NCBI GenBank assembly: GCA_900660155.1
Contig: CABFPE010000095.1
Coordinates: 1,575,784-1,597,956 of the forward strand
Direction: 5' to 3'
From: Hofstenia miamia
Taxonomy: Eukaryota; Xenacoelomorpha; Acoela; Hofsteniidae
Length of the DNA: 22,173 nt
Shown here: one piece after another, positions 1-10,442 of the stretch
Layout of the letters: each line of letters begins with the position of its first letter
How positions within the stretch are numbered: position 1 is the first letter of the stretch
Program-made: the position numbers and the translations under genes
The notes under the pieces: model-generated
The model's input: the letters and a program-made list of their open reading frames with translations, nothing else
What the model was told of the DNA's origin: nothing
Databases searched by the model: none

Positions 1-821
1 TAGCCAGTTTGAGGAGTAGCTCCAGTTGTTAACGTAGCGACTTGGGTAAGAGCTGCCTGAGCAAAGGTCGGCTGACTGTGTGAAGGTGAAGTAGCAGAAG
101 GCATAGACGAGGACACTCCACACAGAGAAGCAACTGAAGGAGGCTGGTTCACACCAACGAGCTGAACCACTCGGCTGATAATTCTCTCAGCTAATTCTTC
201 CAGGGCTTCATTTACCACGACATGAGTAACGTATTCATCGTTTCAACTGCATCGAGGAGGTGAGTTATCCTCCCGTCGATTCAATTTATCCATAGAGGTT
301 TTCAATTCGTGAATTTGTAACTCGAGAGCAAAGGTTGACTCCAGCATCTGCCTCTCCATACACTGATATGCTACATGTTGGGTGTTAAGCTCAGCTTGTA
401 AGGATTCGACCTGATGTTCACTCTCCATTCGTAGCGCTACTTGCTGTGATAATTCGTCCCGCAAATGCTCCGTTTCGGCTAGGTGGACATTGAAGTGAGG
501 TGTGGATTGCTGTTCGCGACCACTAACGTAACTGCGAGGACACAGGGGAATGGGTGGAGCATTCTGAGTGTTCAATACGCGTCGCGGGTTTCTATGGAAT
601 GACGGACTTGTGTTGGCATTGCTATAAGGGATAGTAGATGCATTGTGGCTATCATCCATTCTGTGAACAGTAGGAGAAGTCAGAGGACAGAAATTCAACA
701 ATGATCCAATAGTGCAAGGGGCAACGTCTGGGCTACCAATGCTTGCACAGGGGACACTTCGCGTGGGAGGAGTCCCAAAAGTAGGAGAATAAATTACAGT
801 ATGACTTGAACTAGAATCCAT
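1..821 (-). CDS. gag: Gag-like coiled-coil protein, partial, with one in-frame TGA
   Basis: The chosen start is the ATG at 821-819 (MDSSSSHTVIYSPTFG...), the first methionine after the leader stop. The first 100 or so residues are Pro/Ser/Thr-rich and low in complexity. Residues about 118-185 form a likely coiled coil rich in Glu, Gln and Leu (LAETEHLRDELSQQ, ESLQAELNTQ, LELQIHELKTSMDKL). A TGA at 245-243 stops the frame. The same frame then stays open to position 1 with another acidic helix (EALEELAERIISRVV) and a Ser/Pro/Gln-rich stretch, so the protein clearly continued. The TGA could be a one-base CpG mutation of an Arg codon, or a leaky stop. No capsid core or zinc knuckle is reached. 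Position after the LTR and primer site, plus the coiled coil, make gag the best call; sequence alone would not prove it. Confidence 0.6.
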
Positions 822-906
822 TGGAATGTAAAGAAGAAAACAACAATTTTCAGTATTGACAATGGGAGCACTCCCATGCACACAGGAACGAAACAAAGAT
901 ACTTAC
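811..906 (-). other. Candidate 96-nt intron joining leader ORF to gag
   Basis: The minus strand has the donor GTAAGT at 906-901, a branch-like TACTGAA near 860, a pyrimidine-rich run (TTGTTGTTTTCTTCTTTAC), and an AG at 812-811. Removing these 96 bases deletes the TAA stop and keeps the frame, so the leader ORF would read directly into gag just after its second codon. This is inferred from sequence only; gag can equally start at its own ATG at 821. Confidence 0.3.
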
Positions 907-1118
907 AAGGGGTCACAGTGATTAACAGACCAAAAAGGGAAGAAATGAACATGGCTGTACTTGGTAATAAATCCAACAACGTAAAAAGCACTAGTAACAA
1001 GTAAAACAAACAAGAGATTTAACACAGTTGACATCAGCCAAATAAGAAATGCAGAAGTGGTGTCATCATCCTTTGAGGGTGAGGAAGTTAATGAATACAT
1101 CGACTGGTGACTTTCCAT
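903..1118 (-). CDS. Leader ORF with one membrane segment, upstream of gag
   Basis: A 71-residue reading frame starting with ATG (MESHQSMYSLTSS...) about 100 bases after the primer-binding site. Residues 1-22 are polar and Ser/Asp-rich. Residues about 23-50 are strongly hydrophobic (FLIWLMSTVLNLLFVLLV and onward) and look like a signal anchor or transmembrane helix. The tail is aromatic-rich. I do not recognise a family. The frame is the same as that of gag downstream; only a TAA at 905-903 separates them before the gag ATG at 821. That TAA overlaps a strong splice-donor sequence, CTTGTAAGTATC. It could be a separate small protein, a spliced N-terminal extension of Gag, or non-coding leader open by chance. 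Confidence 0.4.
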   Translation of the reverse strand: MESHQSMYSLTSSPSKDDDTTSAFLIWLMSTVLNLLFVLLVTSAFYVVGFITKYSHVHFFPFWSVNHCDPL

Positions 1119-1214
1119 GAAGTCTCAAAACAATAATACGTACCAAAACAAAAACCAACTCACCACCAAACCATCGAGGGAAAACAACAGGATTAAACAG
1201 TTATCACGTCAGCG

Positions 1215-1231
1215 TCCTGTCACGGTCGCCA
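1215..1231 (-). other. Primer-binding site for tRNA-Arg
   Basis: The minus strand reads TGGCGACCGTGACAGGA immediately after the LTR. Its complement, TCCTGTCACGGTCGCCA, has the form of a tRNA 3' end: part of the T arm, a seven-base acceptor strand, the discriminator base and CCA. From memory, it matches insect tRNA-Arg with anticodon UCG. Reverse transcription of the element would start here. The position directly against the LTR end supports both calls. Confidence 0.8.
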
Positions 1232-1673
1232 TGTAGAATTGGTGGCTGGTAGGAAAACTTAACTAGAAACTTAATTGACTCCACGAAAGGTTTAGATAGC
1301 ATTTACAGAACAGCCACAATTCCAGGAAGGGAGTAACACAGAATTTATAACATATAGATGTAACATTGGTAATTCATCCAAGTAACAGAACTACTTTTAG
1401 GTAAGAACCAAGATGACCAATTCCTATGGCTTCCAGCCAAAGCGGAACATCCAGATGTAAAGTGCTTAACCTATTGACTGGTGCTACCCTATTTGTCTCA
1501 CTTGCTTAATTTCTATCTCACTTCAAAAATACAAACTCTCATTTTCATTGTTATCTCTCAGCTCACTATTAAATAATCTGTAATTGCCAGATATTCGTGC
1601 TAGCCAACGGCATGGTATCATCACAGTGTAAGGTTTTATAAGTGCATGTACGTGTTGAAATACGAACGAGAGA

Positions 1674-1679
1674 TTTATT
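1674..1679 (-). promoter_or_regulatory. Candidate polyadenylation signal in the LTR
   Basis: AATAAA on the minus strand, about 235 bases after the candidate TATA box. In the 3' copy of the LTR the same signal would end the transcript. In this AT-rich DNA such a hexamer can occur by chance; its place after the TATA box is the only support. Confidence 0.35.
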
Positions 1680-1910
1680 ATTTCCTTATACATAACCGTA
1701 TACATAACTTAATGAACCACAATTCGGACTGGGTAGTCAAAAGACCCCCAGAAGCAACGTGTCGCCCCGTGCTTGTGAAAGCACTCCCGAATTGTCGCCG
1801 ACTTAAGCAATAAGTTTCATTTAAAGTAATAAATAAATAAGAAATACAACGGTAAAGACGGCAGTTAAGAGTAGACAAAGTCTATTGAACATTCACTACA
1901 GTTGTCTCAG

Positions 1911-1918
1911 TTTATATA
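1911..1918 (-). promoter_or_regulatory. Candidate TATA box of the LTR promoter
   Basis: The minus strand reads GTATATAAACTGAGAC. A TATATAAA box here would place transcription start near 1888-1880, inside the LTR. This agrees with a U3/R boundary about 270 bp from the LTR's outer end. No initiator element is obvious, so the start site is approximate. Confidence 0.45.
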
Positions 1919-2345
1919 CAAAAATTGTTATTATTACCTGCCTTTGTTTACAACTTTTTGATAGCAACGTAGTTTAACATGATCAATCTTAAATTCCCTC
2001 GCAAAATTAAATTTGAGCAAAATAAAAGCACCAACGAGGGGACATCAATTAAACGATAACAAACTAAGATCGAAATTAATCGATACGTCATGGTGACGTA
2101 ATAATACAAAGATCTAATTAAAATGAATAAATTCAACAGAATCCCCAAGCAACTCTACAATACTGTCTTATAAAATTCAACAAAGGAATTGAGGATAACC
2201 ATGCAACACAAGCATCTTTAAATTAAATTGTAAAATTTAAAATTATTAAAATAAGTAAAATTGGCCATTCTAGATTCTTAGATATATCATACGTTTTAAT
2301 TATATCACTAAAATTGGTTTTCATCCTGAAACTGAATGCATACAA

Positions 2346-2399
2346 AAGGTTGGTACTTTTTGCCAACAACAATATACTTAGAACTAACAAACACTTTCT
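2346..2399 (-). repeat. Diverged inverted repeat, left copy
   Basis: This segment matches the reverse complement of 4360-4413 over about 54 bases with only a handful of differences (both contain ATATACTTAGAAC and CAACAAACACTTTCT). Weaker similarity continues on the outer side toward 2310. The two copies lie about 2 kb apart facing each other, like the ends of an old DNA transposon or two independent insertions of one repeat. Read from the GTGTTTGTT end, both copies give a short similar peptide (FVSSKYIVVGKKYQP here). Confidence 0.6.
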
Positions 2400-4359
2400 T
2401 AATGTAGCATAATCCAAAGCATAATTCTGCTAAAGAAGAAAGAAGTTCAGATGATTAGTCAAAACTTAGATCAAATTATTATTATGGATTAAAAAACAAT
2501 TTAAGTTTAATTATCAGATTATCTTTGTAAATGCAACTAAGTATTAATATAGCAAATTAGTACATGTTGTCGAATTTGACCAAACAAAGTGGGCGAATTT
2601 GCTTCTATTATTTTTAGCCATTTTTGGCAGATGATCTAAATTTGAATTTCCAATGACAGGTACTTTTTGGAAGTTAACTATAAATATGTGAGAAATCATT
2701 TTGGAAATTGTTGAAGTAAATTCTTTGAAAATCTAATTTTTAGATTTTATATTTACTTAATCATACAGAATGTCAAGCTAAGCAGTAAATGCAGTAGTAG
2801 TGGTTTGGGCATATATCAGGAGCAACTTGAGGGTCCTTGATCCAAACCATGAATCTGCATTTATGTTAGGTATATGGTAATGGCTAAAGTAATAATTATT
2901 AAGCAGCTAGTGACATTGCAAGGTTGCAAAGTATTCTGAACACACATTACAAATTGAGTTTAAGTCAGTTACAAATAGCATTGAGAACTGCACTGAGTTA
3001 GGATAAGGAGCACATAAGAACATAGTTGAACTGAGGCTTGGAACCACTTGATCAGCAATGGAAACACAGGTGAATTGATTCAGAGATCAGAGTTGGCCAG
3101 AGGCCATAGCCAGATCATGGAGCAGAACTATGATGGCAGTATACCTAAACAGTATCCAGTTACTTTAGTTAAGTGAAGATTAACTAAATATATATCATAT
3201 CAGAATAAAAAGTTAACATACATACATCCCTACCGGCTTAGAACAAAGAACAATAATTTAAAAGAATAATTTAATCTACATTAATGCTTGGTAGTGGATG
3301 CTACATTAAGATGGACAATACAAATTTATTTAAAAAAAATTGTTTAAAATGGATGAGAAAGAGACATTATTTTAAATAAAAGTAAAAAGGACATAAAAAT
3401 TAACTTTTATAATTCAAAGTATATTATTAAATAAAATTTATTGAGGGCTGGATGCTTAATTCTTCAAGAGAACAAATTAATATAACTAATTAGATGTATA
3501 TTTAGTTTAAATTAACTGTGTTTTTGTTTCTATAAATTAAAACTGTTTGAATTCACATAATTGAAAATTCTCCAATTTTTTTTCCAAAAGTAAGACAACA
3601 AGGTCACTCAGGAAAGCTTCATAAGAAGATTTTTAACTCTTGATTAATAAATAAATATTGTATTCAAAAACTGTGAACATGGTTATAGGCCAACTGAGGA
3701 AGAATCCACACAAAAAAAATCTAATGCATCTAGGCAGCCACCTCTGTGGTGATGTGGAAGAGCTGCTTATTATGCAACTTTTTAAAGATGGGTTCTTTGG
3801 AAATACTTGAACTACACTATGGGTTATATACTACAAGCTATAAATATGAAGATAAATGGAAAATCACTTACACTTAAGCAGAAGGATGTGTTTATTTTAG
3901 GAGCAGTTACATAACAATAGCAGAATGTGTTATTCTACAGATTATTAAATAACAACTATGCCAATCAGTTCAAGGTTTTCTAAAAATAAGTTATTACTTG
4001 AAAGACATATAATAGTGAAAATGATCCATCACAAATTCAATTGCAATGGCATAAATAAAATTCACAAATGATCACCCTAATACTATTAATTTGCATACAT
4101 ATTTTAATCATTTCAGAAAAGTAACTAGATATTCAAGATATTTTTGTTACCTTCAAAGACTAAATCCACTTTGTAGACACATTGCTTAAGCTGATTAAAT
4201 AATTCTATTAAGAGTCAGAGTTTTTAATTATTATCAGATATACTTACTATTTACTTCCCAAATTTCATCACCTGCTAATTCTGATTGGCTAATAAATTTA
4301 TTTTTTGCAAATTGGGTTTCCTAGTTACATATCTCAAGCAATTTGCATTGTTGGTTTTC

Positions 4360-4413
4360 AGAAAGTGTTTGTTGGTTCTAAGTATATCATTGTTGGTCAA
4401 ATGTACCAACCCA
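4360..4413 (+). repeat. Diverged inverted repeat, right copy
   Basis: Partner of 2346-2399 in opposite orientation. In the same reading frame as the partner it gives FVGSKYIIVGQMYQP and stays open to about 4455. The shared peptide might mean that both copies derive from a transposon coding region, but no family is recognisable from so short a piece. Confidence 0.6.
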
Positions 4414-4514
4414 TACAAAATCATTATAGATTTAAAGGAGAAATGATTTCAAAATGAATGGAAAATTTTAACTAAAAATTCAGAAAAGCATAAAACTCAA
4501 TTGAACTTGGAATT

Positions 4515-4605
4515 TTCTTTAAAAAAATACTCAAACTCAAACTCTAAATGTAAAAACTCTAACTTGGCCCAAATAACTCAAACTCAACTCAAAAACTCTG
4601 GTACC
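4515..4605. repeat. CTCAAA/GAGTTT-rich tract
   Basis: ACTCAAACTC-type units recur about seven times, loosely spaced. A similar GAGTTT-rich tract in the opposite orientation lies near 17015-17230. These may be copies of one repeat family or chance AT-rich simple sequence. Confidence 0.35.
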
Positions 4606-5399
4606 ATTAACTGAGATAGCATATTTATTTATTCACTAGAGAATTTTGTACAAAAACAACATGTTCTAGTTTCCATGGTGATTTTATAATTGCAAAACAA
4701 CACATCTCAAGTTAGTAAATGGCACAAAGAATTGGGTAAAAACAAGAAAAAATTTGGGAAAATAATTGATAAAATAATATTGCATTTTTTAAAGTTCTTT
4801 GTTTCTATTTAATGAGTCATATGTATTAAACATGAAAATAGCATGTTTTGATTATCATTTATTACATTATCAGTGATGATGTTCATTTTAGAAAAGCTAT
4901 TTCTTTTGTATCACAATAGAGATGGACTAGAATCATGATTATTCTGGTGAAATATACTGAGTGCTTAGTCAATATCTATCCATGTTTACACTCAGATTTG
5001 AAAAGTGTTCTTTGATTCCACACTGATTCTTCAAATAGGTATGCCTATTGTTGAATTTTAGTGAATATATATTGGGTCTTTATTCAACACTTGGTAATGT
5101 ATAGCAATGTTTTGGTGAATTTATTTGCTGAGAACTTATTAAGTTTTCTATTTACAATCAGTAAATGGTGACATACCATCTTTAAACAGCTTAGATTTCA
5201 AATTTAAGTTCACATACAAACATTGATATTCATTCAATCCTTGAATTTTGCTTTCATCATGTTTGTACTAACTTGTAATACGTATTAAAAATTACTTTTT
5301 TACGCAATATTTGATCTAACACTTGACATTTGCATGGTATTATTAGCCAAATGTGGATAAATTTTCAAGTCATGGTAAAATTTACCTGGGGCTAGGCAA

Positions 5400-7430
5400 T
5401 TTTTATCAACAATGTTTTTCAACATATTAGCCTATAAATTGCTAGTTTGTAATTTTCTCAAAATTCTTATCAATCTATCTTTAAAATACAATGTGCCCTT
5501 ATTTTTAATGTGTGAATAATATTCTATTTACAGGCATTTGTACATATAGTAGATGGTTCAGCATGGAATTATGACTAATTTGACAAGCAGAATACATATC
5601 TATAGATGGAAAATCAGGTGTGTGTAGTGGTATACCTGCCAGAAGAAGAACAGTAAATCATGTGGAAAATCATATTTGCATTTCTATGGCAATTATACAA
5701 TACAGTAAAATATTAAATGGTGAATAATGACTCAATTAATGACATTGTGTTTTGGACTTGTAATTTCAAATGCATTTACACACAAATAAAAGGGTATGTC
5801 ACATTCTTTTTCCACCTTTTGTTTTCACTGGCTATATACATTGATGTATTTTTCTTTTTCCATCAGACATGTTTTTTTGTTTTAAATGAAATTGTGTGAA
5901 TCATTGGTTTATTGAGTATTATGTTTTAATTGCATGTGTCTAATTTTACATAATGAATTATTAACTGTTCTAGAACTCAAATTCTTTGTAAAATGTCTTA
6001 CTTNTTTAAATGAAATTGTGTGAATCATTGGTTTATTGAGTATTATGTTTTAATTGCATGTGTCTAATTTTACATAATGAATTATTAACTGTTCTAGAAC
6101 TCAAATTCTTTGTAAAATGTCTTACTTTTGATTAATACAAAATATTTTCATATAAATTGGTTCATGCATTTACAATTTTTTAGCTAACAACACTTGAATA
6201 ATGTTAGTTTGGTTAGCCTGAACCAATTGATACATTGCAAGGTATAAAAGAATTTATCAAATTTGTAACTAATCAACTCACTCAGTCAAAGATACTTAAA
6301 AGCAAGGCAGTCTGGTGATTCCATAGCATACTACACAGAAATAACAAGGTATTTCACATACTATTTCCATCTTTTGTTTTCACTGGATGTGTATATTATA
6401 GTATTTCACATTTAACTGAGCATGTTTTTTACATTTCCACTTTAAAATGAATGTATGTTATTGAATTTTATACATCTTGTTTTTCATTATTTATATTAAA
6501 TGATGTTTGTTTCTCAAAATTCTTCGCAACTTGTCTTATAATTTCCATGCACCTGTATTTGGTGTGTGTGAATAATACACTATTAAATAACTTTGTTTAC
6601 TCATTTACAAACATTTTATATGTTTAGAAAGACTAATACAACATGGAAGCACAAGTAATTTTGGATGGGTGAATTAATGCATTCTATTATGGATACATCA
6701 GCTTACAATGTAGTGAATAATCTGGATAACAAGTTTGGGTGTCATGATTTCCCATCTCAGCAACAACAATAAATGATGGTAACTCTTTGTAAATTTCCTA
6801 GATGTGGTGAAGCTCTGTACAAAAACATCTCATATACAATGTGTTTTGCTTCATTTGTGTGTAATGCTTAAGCATGGTGAATATTTTTCTATTTTGTATT
6901 TGAATATTGATGAAAATAATTTTGCTTTGTCATGAATATCAGACATTTCAATTTTTTATTGATTTATCAATGGTATATTTCATATGCTTGTTATTATGGT
7001 TTTCTGTCTTGTTTTTGAAAATGTACAACTATTTCATGTGACTATAGTGTTTAAGTTTAGCAAAATATTTCTCCACTTTGTATTTGGATATTACCTGAAA
7101 ATGAGTTTTGCATCCATAAATTATTTTTCTTGTTGCATTATTAAACATTGTTACAACAAACACACCTTAAGAACTTCATCATTTGGAGTCATTGTGTCAT
7201 GCATGCTTTTAAATTTTGCACAATTTATTCACAATTGATGAATATGTAGTTATAATTTATATTATATCTTTGATTAATATTAATGCATGTAGAAATATAC
7301 ATCTATGCAAAATATAAAATGTTATACCCAAGTGTTGGGTTTTACATCTATGAATTATTTTCCTTAATACAGTGTTGCATAATTGAAAACATTGTTGTAA
7401 TGAACATGTCATAACTATATTAACATAAGC
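5400..7430. repeat. Mosaic of old, diverged duplications
   Basis: Several stretches resemble each other at moderate identity. CCACCTTTTGTTTTCACTGG near 5812 resembles CCATCTTTTGTTTTCACTGG near 6366. CTCAAAATTCTTATC near 5458 resembles CTCAAAATTCTTCGC near 6514, with both followed by a TGTGTGAATAATA motif. A CATCCATAAATTATTTTTC block at 7111 resembles CATCTATGAATTATTTTCC at 7345, about 234 bases on. No gene is supported; hydrophobic reading frames at 5717-5899 and 6984-7238 look like products of AT-rich composition. Confidence 0.45.
5881..6127. repeat. Exact 123-bp duplication around a single N
   Basis: Bases 5881-6003 and 6005-6127 appear identical and are separated only by an N at 6004. An exact duplicate meeting at an ambiguous base is best explained by two overlapping contigs joined without merging. 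The biological sequence probably has one copy. Confidence 0.85.
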
Positions 7431-7743
7431 AAATACATCAGTTTTTCTAAAAAATATAAACTTTGTTAAAAAATTAATTTTAACTCTTTCAAAACATTTT
7501 CTTGTCATCAATTATATCACTTTGCCAAAATCCTAAAAATCAAAAATAGAAACTTCATCAAAAATTGGTTTGTCAAAAATATTTTGTCACTAGATGGCAT
7601 AGAATAGTATCACTTCATTACCCTATGCCAAATAGTCATAGGTGTTATAAGAACTTTAGGGTGTCCCAATGTAATGGGCTAGCACTCTATTTAACTACTT
7701 ATAAATGTGATCATCTCAACTTTTATTGAACTGTAATTTAGTT

Positions 7744-9540
7744 CTGCAGGCAGTAGTTTCCTGCTGAAGAATTGTATGGGGCATTCAATGCCATAGATGA
7801 TTTTACCTATGGCAACTGAACTGGCATCACAGTCAAGGAGGAATTCCTTAGAGAAATCAGGTATATTAAAGCTAGGTAAGCATTGTAACTCATATTTTAA
7901 TTTGTTTAATTCTTGTTGGTGGTCCTATGTCCATGAGAAAGGTGTCTTGGCTTTGAGTAAGTTTGACATGTGAATTGTTTTTTCAGCAATATTTGGTATA
8001 AATATTTGGTAGTAATTGCAAAAGCCTAGGATATGTTGAGCATCTTTTTTATTGTTAGATGGGGTAATGTTTTCAATTATGTTGTGAGCATCTGCCTTTA
8101 AAATGATTTTGCCTTTCTGTATTTGCCTACCAAAGAATATTACTGATGTGTGTAATATTTTGAACTTGGTGCCATTGACATTTAATCCTAATGTCTTGAG
8201 TAGGCTTAAAATTTTGTCAAGTTTTTGTAGGTGTTCAGGAATTGTTTTGGATGTGATCAATATGTTGTCAATGTAGGCAGCAATGCCTTTGTCTAATTGA
8301 TGGCCATGTAAAGCCATTCAAATAAACTGTTGGGTTCTTGAAGGCTGTTTTCTCTATGTCATTTTTATGCATTTGGCACCTGTGAATAAGCTTTACTCAG
8401 GTCTAGTATTATGAAAAAGGAATTTTGGCAGGTTGTATATATTATTTGTTTGATGTGAGGAAATATGTTGGAGTCTTTCTTTGTGATGTTGCTTAGCTTC
8501 TTGAAATCTATACATAATCAGTATTTGTTGTTTTGCTTGATAAAGACTGTAGGTGAAGTGTATAGGATTTTTGATGGTTGAATAATTCCATTGTTAAGCA
8601 ATTCAGTGATTATGTTTTAATATTCCTGTTTTAGATGCTCTGGTACTGGGTGAACTGGTTGTTGAATTGGTGTATTGGTTATAGTGTCAGTGCAGTGTTC
8701 CTCTCCAATTGCTTTTCCTACACTAAAGATGTTGAAATTAAAGATAGATCAGTGTTCTTGTAAGATGAAGTTTAATGAGTCTATCTCACTGTCAGTTAGG
8801 TGATGATATGAGGTTTTGTTCACTTTTGGTATTGTTTTGCTAGTTGGTGGACTGTCAATGATATTTAGTGAAAGTACCAATTTAGGGTTTTTAGTAACCA
8901 CTGAAATTAGAGGGTTGCATACATTGCTATGTTTGCAGGCATTATTTTTATTACTTTATTGTTTTTGTTTAGTACAGCTGTAGTGACAGTGTTGTTTCTG
9001 CACTGGACAATTACCACTAGAAGGATGACTTTTTGGCATTAAAGCCATGTTGATCAATAAATACAATGTCTGTTGAAAGTGGCTGGTCCATGGTAAGCAT
9101 AAATAAATGACAGCTGAGGGCTCAATTGTTATGGGTTCTGATGGTCAAAGGCTGATGGTAATATCTTTATTTTTTGGATCATTTGTTAAAGTTTTATCAA
9201 TGAAATTACTGATACATTGGTACTTCTCTAAGAAGTATTTTCAAAGTATCAATTCATATGTCAATACATTATTTGTGGTATTGACTACTAGAATATCATG
9301 TATAAATTTATTGGTAGATTTGGTAAATTGTAGGTTTTGGATTTGGCCTTTGACAACTAAGTAGTCACCCAAGGCCTTAATAAAACAGTGGTTATGAGCT
9401 TTTATGTTATTATGATTTATGCTAATTTCTTTTGCACAGGTGTCAGCAATAATAGATACTGAGGCTCCAGTGTCAATGGTTGCCTGCATGATTATGCTGT
9501 TGATAGTAACAGGTATAGTATTTTCATCTAGGTTAGTTGT
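7744..9540 (-). pseudogene. pol: Pol relic: protease, reverse transcriptase, RNase H
   Basis: Protease: the active-site motif IDTGASVSII lies at about 9480-9450, and the surrounding frame is open from about 9540 to 9244. Reverse transcriptase: the N-terminal finger with TSPTVFIKQ and LCIDFKKLS lies near 8590-8480, with a TGA where the family has Arg before LCIDF; then FFIILDLSKAYSQVP near 8420; then the catalytic box YIDN (8275-8264), where the second Asp of YxDD has become Asn; then ILGFCNYYQIFIPN near 8035 and the connection motif ending FSWT. RNase H continues in the same frame past a TAG: LLDCDASSVAIG, then IQFFSRKLLPAELNYSS, stopping near 7744. Integrase is absent. The enzyme would have copied element RNA into DNA; the stops and the lost Asp make it inactive. 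Confidence 0.88.
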
Positions 9541-9542
9541 TA

Positions 9543-9776
9543 CTACAGTTTTTTCCTATCAAAGATTTGACTTGCACAAGCAAATATCTGAATAGCATAA
9601 GCAAAGATCCAAATAGCACAAGCAAATATCTGACTTGCATAATCAAAATCCAACTTTTTATGATTTTGCCTAAACCATTTTATTTTTAATAACTATGATC
9701 TTTCTATTGTAATTTGATGAATTTTTCATCAATACACATGTTTTATAGTTATTAAATCATTTAATTAATATATTAC
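9543..9776 (+). repeat. Left terminal inverted repeat of the Tc1/mariner-like element
   Basis: Matches the reverse complement of 12808-13083 from the CTACAGTTTTTTCC end, through a 21-bp repeat array (four units including a degenerate one, about 9564-9652), and on through a shared inner segment that contains GTAATTTGATGAAT and TTTTATAGTTATTAAATC. Similarity stops near 9776. Confidence 0.88.
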
Positions 9777-9929
9777 ATATGTGAATAAAAATATTTAAAT
9801 TTGGATTAAAATTCTTGAAAAGAGTCAAAGCAAATTTATTGCTTAAATGTATATAAAAACTATAAACTAACACATGACAAAAATATTTACAAAACTAATT
9901 AAATATGCAATATTAATTAAAGGGCAGTT

Positions 9930-10412
9930 TTAAAAGTAATTTGACCATGCGTTGAGTTTATTATCTATGCCCAATAATGTTTGCCTACTTAATAGAACTT
10001 GTTTTATTTTTTTCTTGAAGTGTTTATAGTTTTTCTCACATTTTATATCAATACTTAAATCATTCCAAGAGATTGAACATTTAAAAGAAAATGAATCTTG
10101 ACAATTATTGATGCTAAAAAGTGTTTTATTTCTTTTATTGATTTTGATGTAATTATTAAGAAAACTTAATGAACTTAATTCATGAATAAATTTGTGAATC
10201 ATACATAAAGATTGATACTGAATAAAGTAATTTGGGGCCAAAATGTTATATGATGATCTTAATTGCGTTATGGATTCATGTTTTTCAATATAATTAAGTG
10301 TTCTAAATGCCCAGTTAAACATTTTTGCTAATGATGAACATTTTTGCGATGTGAGATTTTGAAAAAATGCACAGTAATTAATTTGACTTAAGACAAATGA
10401 ATGAATTAGTTT
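9930..10412 (-). pseudogene. Non-LTR retrotransposon ORF2, C-terminal part
   Basis: From the N at 10413, the minus strand reads KLIHSFVLSQINYC, the post-catalytic block common at the C terminus of LINE polymerases, followed by KMFNWAFRTLNYIEKH and ending with SISWNDLSIDIKCEKNYKHF and KKKIKQVLL, which matches the usual 'WNxLP...SLxxFKKxLKxxLL' tail. The stop is at 9930. An AATAAA lies downstream near 9840. This is probably the same element as the reverse transcriptase at 10940-11518, with the middle of the protein (about 150 residues or more) missing at the contig join. No poly(A) tail remains. Confidence 0.72.
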
Positions 10413-10441
10413 NATTCTCTAATTAAAGAAACACATGGATA

Positions 10442-10442
10442 A

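Larger units (their letters stand above)
1..2159 (-). mobile_element. 5' part of a young LTR retrotransposon (probably Ty3/Gypsy)
   Basis: Read on the minus strand, this stretch has the order expected of an LTR retrotransposon 5' end: an LTR (2159 to 1232), a tRNA-Arg primer-binding site directly after it (1231 to 1215), a leader, and a gag-like coiled-coil protein that runs off position 1. Pol and the 3' LTR lie outside the window, so the Ty3/Gypsy assignment is inference from the layout and the tRNA primer. Base composition differs sharply from the rest of the window: CpG is common here and almost absent in the next several kilobases, so this insertion is probably younger than its surroundings. 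The target-site duplication cannot be checked because the left flank is missing. Confidence 0.82.
1232..2159 (-). repeat. 5' long terminal repeat, 928 bp
   Basis: The inner edge is fixed by the primer-binding site: on the minus strand the LTR ends ...CAATTCTACA at 1232, next to TGGCGACC. The outer edge is placed at 2159, where the minus strand begins TGTAGAGTTGC. This gives matching 6-bp terminal inverted repeats, TGTAGA and TCTACA, and the usual TG...CA ends. Inside, on the minus strand, are a TATATAAA box (1918-1911) and, about 235 bases later, an AATAAA signal (1679-1674). These suggest U3 of about 270 bp, R of about 230 bp and a long U5. Only one copy is in the window, so the outer boundary is less certain than the inner one. 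Confidence 0.72.
2160..5716. other. AT-rich, CpG-poor DNA without recognisable genes
   Basis: No reading frame here looks like a protein; the longest open stretches are short, hydrophobic and caused by AT-rich composition. CpG is nearly absent from about 3240 to 4620. The only structure I see is one diverged inverted-repeat pair and a GAGTTT-rich tract, listed separately. It is most likely old, decayed repeat DNA. Confidence 0.6.

Noticed and set aside
1523..2148. Several 60-66 residue minus-strand frames
   Set aside because: They lie inside the LTR of the left-edge element and show no protein-like features.
6984..7511. Hydrophobic reading frames of about 84 residues on both strands
   Set aside because: Phe/Ile/Leu/Lys-rich products follow directly from AT-rich DNA; frames lie in a degenerate repeat area and show no motif or splice context.
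9107..9364. Plus-strand 85-residue frame
   Set aside because: It is antisense to the protease part of the Gypsy pol relic, which has the DTGAS motif.
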